Shown in pieces: positions 1-13,045 of a stretch of DNA of 64,000 nucleotides. How positions within the stretch are numbered: position 1 is the stretch's first letter; each line of letters opens with the position of its first letter. The notes beneath the pieces were generated by a model. That model was not told the DNA's origin. It ran no database searches and saw only the letters and a program-made list of their open reading frames with translations. This DNA comes from Allolobophora icterica (taxonomy: Eukaryota; Annelida; Clitellata; Crassiclitellata; Lumbricidae): assembly GCA_963556255.1 (NCBI GenBank), contig OY744609.1, positions 4,113,910-4,177,909 on the forward strand, given 5' to 3'. The translations under genes and the position numbers were made by a program.

Positions 1-19
1 GTACGTACATACATACATA

Positions 20-191
20 CAGGGGCGTCTACACCATAGAAACCTTGAAGCAAATGCTCCATCCAAGAAATAGGGGGAGTGATCTGTCAGTGTGTGTGCC
101 GCCATTTGGGGGGGGGGGGAGGAACGGAGAGGGGGAAGAAGAGGGGGAAAGGGACGTTGCTTCAATGACTTAGGGGGGATAGACGCCCCTG
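20..191. mobile_element. hAT-like MITE, copy 1 (CAGGGGCGTCTA termini)
   Basis: Perfect 12-bp inverted termini CAGGGGCGTCTA / TAGACGCCCCTG bound a 172-bp element without coding capacity. CATACATA flanks it on both sides, which fits an 8-bp hAT duplication but lies in a CATA microsatellite and is weak alone. A second copy is at 28248-28383. Confidence 0.7.
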
Positions 192-435
192 CATACATAC
201 ATATGTACAAATGTATACATACGTATACATGTATGCATACACTTGCATACATACATACACATACATACTTACATTCTTGTATATGCATACACAAATTCAT
301 ACATATACATACTTGCATACATACATATACATGCATATACACATACATATACATACATACTTATATTCACACATATACATACAAACTTACAGACATACAC
401 ACATGTATAGTTGTATACATATGGAGGTAATGTCA

Positions 436-1440
436 GAAACAGAAGGCACTGATGAGAACCTTGTTTAGTGTTGCTGTCTATGCGTCTGGACCCAGTCCTG
501 CTGTTGCTAATCCAAAGTCCAGTAGTTGCCAATTATAGCCATCGTCCATTTCCAACCGAAGTTATTTAAGGGCTTACGACGCATTGTTTGTATTCGACGT
601 CCATACTTCGTTTAACGAAAAGCCTTTGCGTTCGTCGACGGTGTGGTGCAAAAGATGGTCGGTACGAAATTCGTTCCCACTATTTTTGATTGATTTCCTG
701 TAGTTGAAGTCGCAATCAGAGGCGTTCTTGAGAGGGAAACCCTGATCGATTAGAAAATTGCACTTGCGGAACAAGGAAGGTGACAGATTGATTACCTTCT
801 GATTTAGCGAGAAGACTGTTTCAGGATACAAGGGTCAACAACACCAAAATGTCTGTGCTAGGTAGTGGACCACCTAGCCAGAGAAACGAAAAGGATACCA
901 TGTGCAGCGATCAACAAGAATCTGAGGTGAAAGACAAGTGTATGTCCAGGGTCTGCTCACCAAGTGTGAACCCGCAATCATATTGGAGGCCTATTGGCCC
1001 AACACACTGCCGAACAGTCTGCTGTGACTCACAAATAGTACAGAGGTAAACATATGTGTGCGAAATCTGATCCTTGAAACAGAGTTGGACGTGACTGGAA
1101 CAAATTTTGCCAATGAGAACGAATTTCGCGAGGTGGTTTTATTGCACCACACCTTTTTCGTTAAGAAGCTAGACCATAACGAGGTCGACGACTTGAGGGA
1201 TTATGTGCTGGGCAAACAAATGATGCAATGAGCGGAAGACGGGGATAATCTCCAATAGGAACGCCTGTGGGAGCGGTCAAGCGGGAATGGGGCTGAAGGG
1301 CGGGCGGGGAGAGGCGGAGTTTTTGGAAGTATGTTACTAATTAACAAGGAGTCGTGGCTTTGATCGGGGTAGAAAACCTACGACGGTCCGGTCTAAGGAA
1401 TGGCATCTAGTAGCCTTCTACACTCTCAGAGAGAAATGTC
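436..1440. other. Unassigned stretch with two related short coding-like segments
   Basis: No recognised gene. The - strand near 590-690 reads NEFRTDHLLHHTVDERKGF and the + strand near 1117-1235 reads NEFREVVLLHHTFFVKKLD, similar peptides in opposite orientation. They may be remnants of one repeat family. Confidence 0.3.
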
Positions 1441-1464
1441 GGCTTAAAGCAGGCATTAATCTGT

Positions 1465-1640
1465 ATGTATGTATGTATGTATGTATGTATGTATGTATGT
1501 ATGTATGTATGTATGTATGTATGTATGTATGTATGTATGTATGTATGTATGTATGTATGTATGTATGTATGTATGTATGTATGTATCTATTTATGTATGT
1601 ATCTATCTATGTATGTATGTATGTATGTACGTGTGTATGT
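1465..1640 (+). repeat. (TATG)n microsatellite
   Basis: About 44 nearly perfect TATG units. Long reading frames here are artefacts. Confidence 0.97.
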
Positions 1641-1834
1641 TTCTAAATCACTACTCTAAGGCTAAGCGTAGGGAACCAGCTTATTCACGAGCGCTGCGTC
1701 GTATCAGAGGGGTTGACCAGAGGTCGATGCCCAGTGGAAACCCAAGTCTGGTTGCCAGGGAGACCTGAGAGAGGAGGCAGAGAAGCTTCTAAGGGGGTTT
1801 CGTTGAGGACGAGAAAGCTTGGAAGACGTTGCAG

Positions 1835-2045
1835 TTACAACGTTACATTGACACCATTACATTTTCAGCACTACATATAGACCATTACATTTACAACATT
1901 ACTGTTACAATATTACTTTTACAACATTACTTTTACAACATTACATTTACAACATTACATTTACACCATGACATTTACAATTTTATTTTTACAACATTAC
2001 AACTACAGCTTTACAGTCACAACATTACATCTACAATGCTACAGT
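1835..2045 (+). repeat. ATTTACAAC-type minisatellite
   Basis: Degenerate repeats of ACAACATTACATTT; the same motif recurs at 6578-6760. Confidence 0.85.
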
Positions 2046-2279
2046 TGGATAGATGTGGGGTAGGAATTCTTGAGGGAGGGCTTAATTAGAGGGAATTTCG
2101 CATGACCCTAAGCGATGGGGTGGATCAACGAGGCTGCTGTTGATGCGAACGTGAAGAGCGAGTCTCCTGTTGCGAACAGGTTTTCTCTCGTTACTCTGTT
2201 CAAAGAATTTCGATGACAGCGTCATGAATAATTTACGGCGTTGCTTGAATATTCATGATCAGCGTCGTCATAGTCGTCT

Positions 2280-2890
2280 GAAGCAATCATCGCCGTCATT
2301 AGAGTCATCAGGAGAGGGGGAGGAGAGAGAGGAGAGGAAGACAGAGGAATATGGAGGATTAAGAGGAGAGCATTGAGGAGAGGAGGATGTAGAAGAGCTA
2401 GACCTGAGAGGCAGCGATGGGTATGAAGTGTCAGCGATTTCTTTTTCCTTAGCCTCGGCATATGGGGGTGGCGGGGGTGATCAGTCTCATTTTCCCCTCG
2501 CCCTCTCATCTTCCGCTTACAATGTATGGTCGGTGTACTCATTTTATGACCACTGTTTTGGTCACTTGACGCAAGTGGAGGTCGAAATAAATTTCTGGTT
2601 TGGCGGGGATTTGAACCCCCAACCTTACGCTAACCATGACTGTCGCGCACCGGAAAATGGGAGGAAAGCAGAGGAGATAGGAGAATATAAAGGAAGGAAG
2701 AGAGGGGAGGGGAGTTGGAAGAGGGGCAGAAACGAGAGATAGGAGTGGAGAAGAAGTTGGGAAAGGAGCAGAGGGGGCAGAAAAGCATGGAAAGGAAACA
2801 AGGAAGAGGAGAGGAGGAAAGCGAATGAAACAGAGGAGAGAGGAAGGGAAGAGCCCACGGGAGAGGAGGGAAAAGGGAGGGGTGTGTGTC
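2280..2890. other. Purine-rich, coding-poor stretch
   Basis: Apart from the SINE-B copy at 2393-2650 it is GGAGGA-type purine-rich sequence (2290-2390 and 2655-2885). No gene seen. Confidence 0.6.
2393..2650 (-). repeat. SINE-B (tRNA-derived), copy 1
   Basis: A reverse copy: GGATTTGAACCCCC (box B complement) at the right, GTGTACTCATT in the middle, CCTTAGCCTCGGCATATG at the left. The same order occurs in six further copies. Confidence 0.65.
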
Positions 2891-3009
2891 GAGGTCTTCA
2901 ATGCACTATGGTGACTATGTGCCCCGAGGGAGTGGTGACGGAGTTTTTTTCTCTATCAGACCCTAAATCACAATGCGTTTGCAGGCATCATAAAACCGAC
3001 CATGTTTCC

Positions 3010-3370
3010 GTTGTTGCTGACCCAGTTTTGTCCGCTGCGATTGGTCGGTGCACAGTTGGGCGACCCTTTTTTGTGCGCTACGATTGGTCGGTGCGCAGTC
3101 GGACCAAGCATCCGTTGGAACGACCGAGTTTTGTGCGCTCGGATTGGCCGGCTCGTTTCCGGCCCAGTTTACATTGTAGCTGACTTAGTTTTAAGGGTTG
3201 CGATTGGACAGCCAGTATACATTGGGGCTGACCCAGTTTTGAGCGCTTCGATTAGCGGGCGCTCAACTGACGCAGCTTCGGTTCGGTTAGCGGAATGAAT
3301 GGATGAGTCGCGTCGCTAACGATAAAGGATATAAATATTCATAAGGTCTGGTCGCGTCTGATTGGCTGAT
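3010..3370 (+). promoter_or_regulatory. Tandem CCAAT-box (NF-Y type) array, candidate promoter of the RhoGAP gene
   Basis: ATTGG (inverted CCAAT) occurs at 3040, 3083, 3143, 3203 and 3361, with a decayed ATTAG at 3251. The first five lie in imperfect copies of one unit, TGACCCAGTTTTG followed by CGATTGGTC. The GC-rich patch differs from its AT-rich surroundings and ends about 280 bp before the first coding ATG. NF-Y binds such boxes in metazoan promoters; promoter function here is inference. Confidence 0.45.
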
Positions 3371-3640
3371 AAGAATGATGTAAATGTAATTGTAAATGGC
3401 ACACAAAAGCTGTCGACCACGTGTTAACCTTTAGCGAAATATTTCTATAATATATATTAACATATAAAGATTATAAATAAGAAATAAAAACACCAGAGAA
3501 TTTTGTTATTCTCAGTTGACCTCCACCTGAACCTTTTATTCGCCGTTGTAGACTTCTATCTCGAGGTTCAATGACCGACTTGGACTCGTCGTCGGGGTCG
3601 TGAGAGGTCACCGGGTCAAGGGTCATTGGTCGTGACAACC

Positions 3641-3742
3641 ATGATGCCCTCGTCATCAGCGTCCGATGGACCCTCGCGTTTTCCCAAGCTCAAGGAGTGC
3701 GCCCACTTCCACTATGACTTTGTCGATCTCGGAGCCATCCAG
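3641..3742 (+). CDS. RhoGAP gene exon 1, conserved N-terminal motif
   Basis: The exon encodes 34 residues beginning MMPSSSASDGPSRFPKL and ending in DLGAIQ before donor GTAATCG. The FPKL.ECAHFHY.F core is the conserved block that precedes the PX domain in vertebrate ARHGAP32/33 proteins. The frame is open upstream only to a stop at 3572-3574, so the ATG at 3641 or an upstream splice acceptor would start it. Intron 1 is about 3.05 kb and holds microsatellites, a LINE fragment and an AT-rich minisatellite. Confidence 0.85.
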
Positions 3743-4180
3743 GTAATCGTAATCATAAACTAAAAAATGCATGCATCATTGCATACATACACAGTGCATG
3801 CATACATACATACATATAAGTAAGTAAATAAGTAAGTATATTCTTTAATAAAGCAGCTGCCCAACAGCACTCTGGTGCACAATGTCTAGTAAATAAATCT
3901 TCTAAATTGTATTGTATTGTATCTAGAAATTTATAAAGCGCCTCTCGCAGAATAACTACTGGTATTCAGAGGCGCTCTCAGCTGCAGAAGCCCCGGGGAA
4001 ACAGAAATGCCTTTAGGGAATGCGTGACCGATGAGGAAAAGCCAGTCCTTAGTTTGGCCCTGAGCACAGAGCGAAGGTCATTCAAAGTAAATAAACAAAC
4101 ATATATTTATATACATAGCATTAACACAAACACACACACACACGCACGCACACACACACAGACACACACACAGACACACA

Positions 4181-4220
<40 letters not shown>

Positions 4221-7200
4221 CGCATTCTGACTATGAAAGTTTTCCTCTTTCCTCATGCTGTTGTCGGCTTGCGGTGAAGCCCTGTCATTGGATCTAGGCC
4301 TTAAACCATAAACCTTGGGCTTAGCAGGTGGAAGCAGCCTATGTAGGACATGACCTGGATTGCCAAGGACTGCCGAAAATAAGACAGCATCAGCAAGGCG
4401 GCAGAGTTTGTTGAATTATTACATGGGAGGTATCGCTGGATGGTCAGCCTATCCATCTCGGACTGGAACCTTCTTTCTTGCAGTGCTGACCAACGTATTC
4501 CCACCATGCCGGAGCAGCGCATTACATTCTGGCCACCGTGGTCGCACGCACGACGTCGTGGAGTCTGGGGCCAGAAAAACCATGAGCAATTAATATGCCA
4601 ATGTGCTGACCAAATCTAAGGGTGTGCGAGAGCGTAACTCACAGAACTTTCATGCTGCTTGCACTGGCCACGCCCGGAACAGGTGGGTCAATCACACGCC
4701 CCTCCCGACCCCCCCCCCGGCCCTCTGACGGTCATCTCCTGTTTTGTTTGTGTTAAGTTTTAGGTTGCATGAAACAAGCCCAATTTGTTATATGGTCCAA
4801 TTCAGCTGTTACGGTGTGACTATTTGAGGTGGGAATCATTAAATAGCTGCCATCTGCATATTTTTGGATCCTGTATCCAGGGTGAATTGTCCTTTGCTTA
4901 GAGATAAAAATTATAAAGTTAATTGGGCCAGTGCCAGAACCCTGAACAATGCCTGAATTTATCTTAACAGTGGTTGATATTTCTCGGTTGAATTTATTTG
5001 CATGGCTCTGGTCTTCTATAGATAGGCAATAATCGAATTGGGCATCTCCGCTTTTTGCTCCATCCATATGTACATGTGAACGTACATACATACACACATA
5101 CATACACACATACACACATACATACATACATACATACATACATACATACATACATACATACATACATACATACACACATATACACATACATACATACATA
5201 CATACATACATACATACATACATACATACACGCATACATACACACATACATACATACATACATACACACATACATACATACATACATACATACATACATA
5301 CATACATACATACATACATAACGATATACATACATATGCATACGTAGATGCACAAAAGCACACACATATTCCGTTTCATTATAATACTTTCACTTGCAGC
5401 TTAAACTTCACAACAGGCGGAAACATGACGATCCACAATTACGTTAGTGCAACTTAAACAAGTAATAACAATATATATATTTTTCCATGCATATTTATAT
5501 ATATATATATCCCGTGCATATATATTCTCATGCATATATATATATATATATTCCATGCATATATATATATTCTCATGCATATATATATATATATTTTCCA
5601 TGCATATATATATTCTCATGCATATATAATTATATATATATATGTATATATTTACCCATGCATATATACGCAAACCCACACACATATGTAATTGCGAGGC
5701 ACACAAGTGATTTCATGAGAAACGTTGGACTGCAGTGCAGACAGCAGAGAGGAAGTTACTTTTCATTGTGTGTTGGATACGCCACTTACGTAAGGTGCGT
5801 TTGAGTAAAGGATGTTCGGGAGTTGGTCTGAAAACGATGTCCTCGGAGGCGTTCGGCCGCCCTGAATTGATCCTTAATTTGGCGATATGCTGCATTAGGT
5901 AAACAAGGAGGCGATGCTTTAATTAACACAGAGTTTAATTATCATTTAAGTGCGCTGTATTATGCCTAAGGAACGGTGAGAACTGTTCAAATAATTTCTG
6001 TTGACGTCAACGGCCTTTGTTGGCATAAGATGTTGTTAAACTACATCCAAGAATATATGATAAGAATGATGTAATAGTGAACAATAATAATAATGTTACG
6101 ATCTGCTTCGACACCTTTATATTGCTTTTCAGCGAGGCTATATATTCCCAATAATTTCTATATCGTGAATTCGGAAGGAATTTAGGTGCGTTATACCAAA
6201 CGAACGGTGCGAACTGTTCAAAATAATTTCTTTTGGCGTCGACGGTATTTGTTGCCACAAGATGTCGTTAAAGCCTGAATCATATCCAAAATCCGAGATA
6301 GAGTTCAGATTGCTCTTAGTGACTCCTCTGTGCTCCTCTGCGTATCACCCCTTAGGCTTGCCACTCCCAAAATTGAATAATAATAATAATAATAAAAATT
6401 GAAGTTGCACCTCTTTCAAGATTTCCTAATCTAGTCCATCAAATTCTCTGCCTTCCAAGCATCCTCGTCCTTAATGAAGACTGCCTTGTGCGTTATAAGT
6501 TATGTTAACGACGCTATGGAAGTCATTCGATTAGAGCACCACTATTTAGTTTCTCTTGAATAGTCACAATGAAAATTACAGTTACAACGTTCGTTACAGT
6601 TACAACGTTACAGTTACAACGTTACAGTTACAACATTACATTTGTGTTACATAATTTACAACATTACATTTACAACATTACATTTGAACATTGCAACTAT
6701 GACATTGCAGTCACAACTTTACGTGTACAATGTTACATTACAATTACACTAACTACAGATGTAACAAATTTGGCGAAATGCTGTCTCCTTTCAGCTGAGT
6801 CTCGACGAGGAACACCACGATTTTCACGACACTTCCTTCACACACGGAACCAGTCAACCACAGTCGACGGACAGCGGGGGATCAGTCTCTTCTGGATCGG
6901 CGCAGCAACAGCAGACGAGAGATCGATCATGGCACCTCAGTGACAGCGCCACTCCTTCGACTGGAAGATTCTACATCCGGGTTAGTTCGCGTGACCGGGC
7001 TTGGGTCGTGCGCCAGAGCTACGAGGGATTCTGTAACTTTGACCGCCAGCTCCACCGCTGCATCTACGACCGCAAGTTCAGTCTCCTGCCCGAAATCGAA
7101 GCGAATGACATTTCCGGAAAGTCAGCGCAGGTGTGAATAATTGTAATGCATAGATGTAATGTGTAAGTTGTAATGTGTAAGTTATAATGTGTAAGTTGTA

Positions 7201-9340
7201 ATGTGTAAGTTGTAAGATGTAAGTTGTAATGTATAAGTTGTAATGGTTGGTGTAATGTGTAAGTTGTAATGCGTAAGTTGTCATGAATACGTTGTAATGG
7301 TTTGGTGTAAAGTGTAAGTTGTGATGTGTAATTGTAATGGCTTGGTGTAAAGTGCTAGTTGTAATGTGTAAGTTGTAATGGTTTGGTGTAAAGTGTAAGT
7401 TGTAGTGTGTAAGTTATAATGTGTAAATTGTGGTGTGTAAGTTGTAGTGTGAAAGATGTTGGTGGTGGTGCATGATAATGAGGATTGTGATGATGTTGAT
7501 GATGATGATGATGGTGATGATGATAACGGCAATGCAGGTGTGGCTTTATAGTCAGATAAATACGCCATGGTGGATGATCGGTCTAAAGAACGAGAGGAAT
7601 TTCTTTGTACCGGAAGAAGTCTCCAATAGCAATTGATTTGGTGGTTGATCGATGGATAGCAGCTATGATAGGATATGAGTCTATGGAATGATTGATGGAT
7701 GGATTAATTGATTAGTCAGATGGATGGGTCGATTGATTGATGGATGGGTTATTGAATTGTTGGATGGATGGAAGGGAGGAAGGTAAATATGGATAGATGG
7801 ATGGATGGATGGGATGGAAGGACAGATAGATGGATGGACTGTTTACGTAATTAAATGCTTAATTACTGTTTATGTAATTAAATGTTTAATTACTGTTTAC
7901 GTAATTAAATGCTGAATTACTGTTTACATAATTAAATGCTGAATTACTATTCATGTAATTAAATGCTAAATTACTGTTTATGTGATTAAGTGCAAAATTA
8001 CTGTTTACGTAATTAAATGCTGAATTACTGTTTATGTAATAACATGCTAAATTACTGTTTACGTAATTAAATGTTAAATTACTGTTTACGTAATTAAATG
8101 CTGAATTACCATTTACGTAATTTAATGCTAAATTACTTATTGATTTATTTTCTGTTCCAAAATTCCTTCGATCAGGAACAGAGGAAACTTCTGTCGATCT
8201 ATCTAAAGAGATTCTCAACGATCGCATGCAACATGATCAACTGTGGCCCGATCCTCACCTGGATGGAGGTACGTTTAATCCCATCTGAGCAAATTCCAGG
8301 TGTGCTTTGCCCATTTCCATATTGTACACAAAGGTATGGTACAGCAAGATGAAGAAGAAGAGCTAACTGCGAGAGGCAGGCATCGATATCAAGCGACTTC
8401 ATTTTCTTAGCCTCAGCATACGAGGGTGGTAACCAGTCTTTTCTCCTCACCATCTGATCATCTCACTGACAGTGAACGGCCAGTGTACTCATTTTAAAGT
8501 CATGTTTGCTAAGGTGTGCAGGTGGGGCAGGAATTTTGAGAAATCGTCTGCCACTGGGTGGGAATCTGACCCCCAGACTCGGGTGACATTCCAGCTGGCT
8601 GCCACTAGACTATATTGCTTAGTCACAATTTGTTGCTTGTCTTAGTCAATGGTAGTTCTCGTACTTTATGGTAAAGTACTTACTTACATACTAACTCATG
8701 CTTGAGCGCTTTCTCATCCAATAAGTCATTTACTCACTTATTTGCTCATCCATTAACTCATTCAATAACTCGTTCACTCACTAGCTAACTCATCCATTCA
8801 TTGACTCACTCATCCTCAGACTCGCTAACTTGCTCACCCACTCACACTCGCTATCTCATTCACTCACTCAATCTCTCACTCGACCACTCACGCAGTCGCA
8901 CGCTCACTCACTCATTCACTTGCTCATTCACTCACTTGTTCACTCACTTGCTCATTCACTCGCTCGTTCACTCGCTCATTCACTCACTCATTTACTCAAC
9001 CTTGACTTGTGATGCAAACCCAACAAAACACGTAACTGGCGAGCATTGTCTTCTGTACATAGATGGATAACCGTGGCAACCACCTGGTTGCCTCGGACAA
9101 CGGCGCCATCAACGTCCCTGCGTTAGCAGCTGGGCATGTCGTGAAGCGTTATGTGGCCCAGTCCTTGGACGAACTAACGCTCGAGGTGAGCAACCCTGAA
9201 CCTGCTCTTTGTTTTGTTTATAGTTTAAATAGTTTATTTCTTGTATTGTTATATAGTTTATATATTTTGTTTATAGTTTATGATAATAGTTTTCTATTAT
9301 TCCAGGTAGGAAATTTTGAATAATACACATTTTATGATTA

Positions 9341-9382
<42 letters not shown>

Positions 9383-11599
9383 TAATAATAATGATGATAA
9401 TAATGACAATTATAATAATTCTGTTGTTTTTGAAAGGTTGGTGATATTGTGTCGATCATCGACATGCCTCCTGCGAATGAGTCTTCCTGGTGGCAGGGCA
9501 AGTGCAAGTTTGAGGTACTGTCCATCATCAGCTGTCTCTGTCTGTGTCTGTCTCTGTTTGTCTCTCCCTCTGTGTCTGTCTGTCTGTCTGAGACACTACC
9601 TCCCTCTCTATATGTCTCTGTCTCTGTCTGTCTGTCTGTCTGTATGTCTGTCTGTCTGTCTCTCTCTCTATTTCTCTCTCTTTGTCTCTGTCTGTCTGTG
9701 TCTCCTCTGTCTCTCTCCCACAATGTTTCTGTCTCTCCCTTTCTCTCTCTTTCTCTCCATCTCTCCCTCTGTTTCCCTACCTGTCTCTGTCTGTCTTTGT
9801 GTCTGTCCGTCCGTCTGTCTGCCTGTCTCTCTCTCTCTCTGTCTGTCTCTCTCTCTGTCTCTCCTTCGCTAAACTGCAATCTTTCAGTTCTTCAAGTCGC
9901 ATAAATTATAAAACTTAATAAATGTTTTGTTGGGAGCTAACTAATGAATGTGTAGTGTTACCCTGGTGGACTCTCAACCAAGGTCGGGGCTCAAATCCCT
10001 GCCAGAGTAGAAATGTTTTTAGGCAATTTCTGCTCCACCCTGGCCAACTCCACCATAATGAGTCTACTGACCTTACACTGTCAGTGGAAAGATTAGACTG
10101 CGAGGGAGAGGACTGGGAAATTTCAGCAATTTACAGCACATTAAATAAATGCTTGAGTTGTTTTTGTTTGTTTTTTGTCCTAGGTCGGATTCTTTCCAAG
10201 CGAATGCATCCAGGTCATAAGTGGAATTGTGCCCGAATCCATGGCTACCAAGTTACCTCCAAAACCAGGTGAAATTTTGTAATCAAAACCAGGTAATTGT
10301 AATCAAAAACCAGGTAATTGTACTCAAAATCAGGTAAGTGTAAGTTAGTGAGGTAGCTATAATCAGGTAATTGTAATAAAAACTAGGTAACTTTAATTAA
10401 GTGAAGTAGCTATAAAATCAGGTAATTGTAATCAAAAGCAGTTTGTAATCAAAAACCAGGTAAGTCTAAGTTAGTGAGGTAGCTATAAATAAGGTAATTG
10501 TAATCAGAACTAGGTAATTATAATTAAGTGAGGTAGCTATAAATCAGGTAATTGTAATCAAAACCAGGTAAGGGTAGAGAACTGGCCACCTGCCTTCATA
10601 TGCCAAGGCTAAGAAAGGTAAGTCGCTAACACGTCATACCCATGGCTGCCTGAGGGCTAGCTTAAGGGACTGCTTCTTCTATTTGTTCTGGCATGTTTTG
10701 TTTAGTTCTACGCAAGCGTGGAAAGCTGATATCGTTCCTGCGATCGTTCTTCTCGTCACGTCCCACAAGGGCTCAGCTGAAACAGACGGGGATCGTCAAG
10801 GAAAGGGTCTTTGGATGCGACCTAGGAGAACATCTGCTCAACTCCGGTCATGATGGTCAGTCTAATATAATGTAATCTATCTCATCTGATGTATCTTATA
10901 TCTTATCTGTATATCTAATCTTATCTATTTGTATCTTATCTGTATATCTAATCCAATCTATCTTGTCTAGTCTTATCTATTTGTATCTTTTCTATCTAAT
11001 TTAATATATATATATATCTCCATCTAATCTATTTGCATCTTATCTATATATCTAAAATTATCTATTCTTATCTGTTTCATCTAATCTGTCTGATTGTCAT
11101 CTGATATGATCTGATCTATTCTTATCATATCTACCTTATCTAATCCAGTCTAATCTAATGATAATGTTGAAGACATCCGTCGATGGATGCTTTGAGTAAA
11201 ACTAAAATCATGATCGAAACTCATAATCCTTTGGAGAAGTCGAAATGTGATAGATCGGAGAAACTAAAAGCCAGGCTACGGTCGGTCTGGAAAAGATTAA
11301 CATGATTACGATGACATTGGAATTGTTGACGATGAAAGCTATGATGAATGTTCTGGTGGTGGTATGTGTTTGGTGGTTGCGGTGGTGATGGGATCTAGTG
11401 ATGGTAACATGTCTGTGTGTGTGCGTGCGTTCGTGCATGCGTTCGTGCGTGCGTGCATGCATGTGTATATACAACTTATGTTCATGTGTATTCAAACTGG
11501 TAAGTATATTCTTTACTAGCTGGATTACCCGGCGTTGCCCGGGGTTATAAGTTTCACACCACCACCACCACCACCACCACCACCACCACCACCACCACC

Positions 11600-11631
<32 letters not shown>

Positions 11632-12591
11632 CAACAACAACGACTGCTTGGCAATCTTGGCAGTCGCCCTCTGGCGGCGACTGCTTCGCAGTCTTGGAGG
11701 CCCTTGTGGCGTCTGGCGACGTCTGGCGGAGACTGCTTCGCAGTCTTGTAGACGCCTTCTGGCGTCTAGCGACCTCTGCCGTGGAGTGACTAGTCGCCCT
11801 CTGGCGCCGACTGCTTCGCAGTCTTGGAGGCCCTTGTGGCGTGAGGCGACCTGTGGGGGAGACTGCTTCGCAGTCTTGTAGACGCCTTCTGGCGTACAGC
11901 TGAGACTGCTTGGCAGTCTTGTATACGCCTTCTGGCGTCTAGCGACCTCTGCCGTGGAGTGACTGCTTCGCAGACGCCCTCTGGCAGCGACTGCTTCGCA
12001 GTCTTGGAGGCCCTTGTGGCGTCTGGCGACCTGTGGGTTCGACTGCTTCGCAGTCGAAGAGGGTGAACCGGGCGTTGGCGTGTTAAAGAAAACGCCAGAA
12101 ATCTAGCCCTCACTGCCGGTCTGTAGTCGGCCTCGCCCTTAGTAGAGCAGACTGGTTGTTTCATATACTGTAAATAATTTAGATCTTTGTCTTTGAACAT
12201 ACATGTGTTAAAATTTTGTTGTAAAACGATGAATATACTTCGAATCGATCGTCATTAAATTTTGTGCGTAAACAACTGATGCGCAGTATTAATGACGTTG
12301 GGGAATACCGGCGCCGTAAATAGAACCGCGGTGTCGTTAAGCGCATTATTATTGACGTTGGGAAATACCGGCGCCATAAATAGAACCGCTTGGCAGTGGA
12401 ATAGGCGAACTTGCGCGTGATGGACTGTCGGGTGGGTAGAGTTTTGGGGCATTTTCACCATGGTAGGGGTGAAAACGGGGGACGCGAACCCCTCCACTGG
12501 GTGTCCGAAGCCGAGGCCGAAACAGTAGTGAAGGTTTCGAGTGAAAAGGTGGAAAATTGTAGAAGTTAAGCCCGGTCAAACAGATAGACAG

Positions 12592-12627
<36 letters not shown>

Positions 12628-12728
12628 CTGGCTTTATTTATATAGATTAACCAATTGCTAATCACACTTTGGTGTACAGACAAACATCTTATAAACGCAG
12701 TTAAAACGCACACTGTCACACACACACA

Positions 12729-12774
<46 letters not shown>

Positions 12775-12994
12775 CTTAATTATCGCCCAACAGTTCTAGT
12801 CTGAACTCTCCTAACGATGCACTTCAATCGGACAACGACCTCTTTACTACATCAAAAGCTAATAAATGCTATGCTGGACCACTTTCACTTATAGGTCCAT
12901 TATCTCTCTTAAAAGAGGTGTGTAATAATTTTGAACACATGCACACACTCACCTACACACACACACACACACATTCACCTACACACACACACAC

Positions 12995-13045
<51 letters not shown>

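Noticed and set aside
1465..1660. Long MYVCMYVC open frames
   Set aside because: They are the translation of a (TATG)n microsatellite; the same holds for YIHTYIHT frames at 5055-5321 and 59888-60118.
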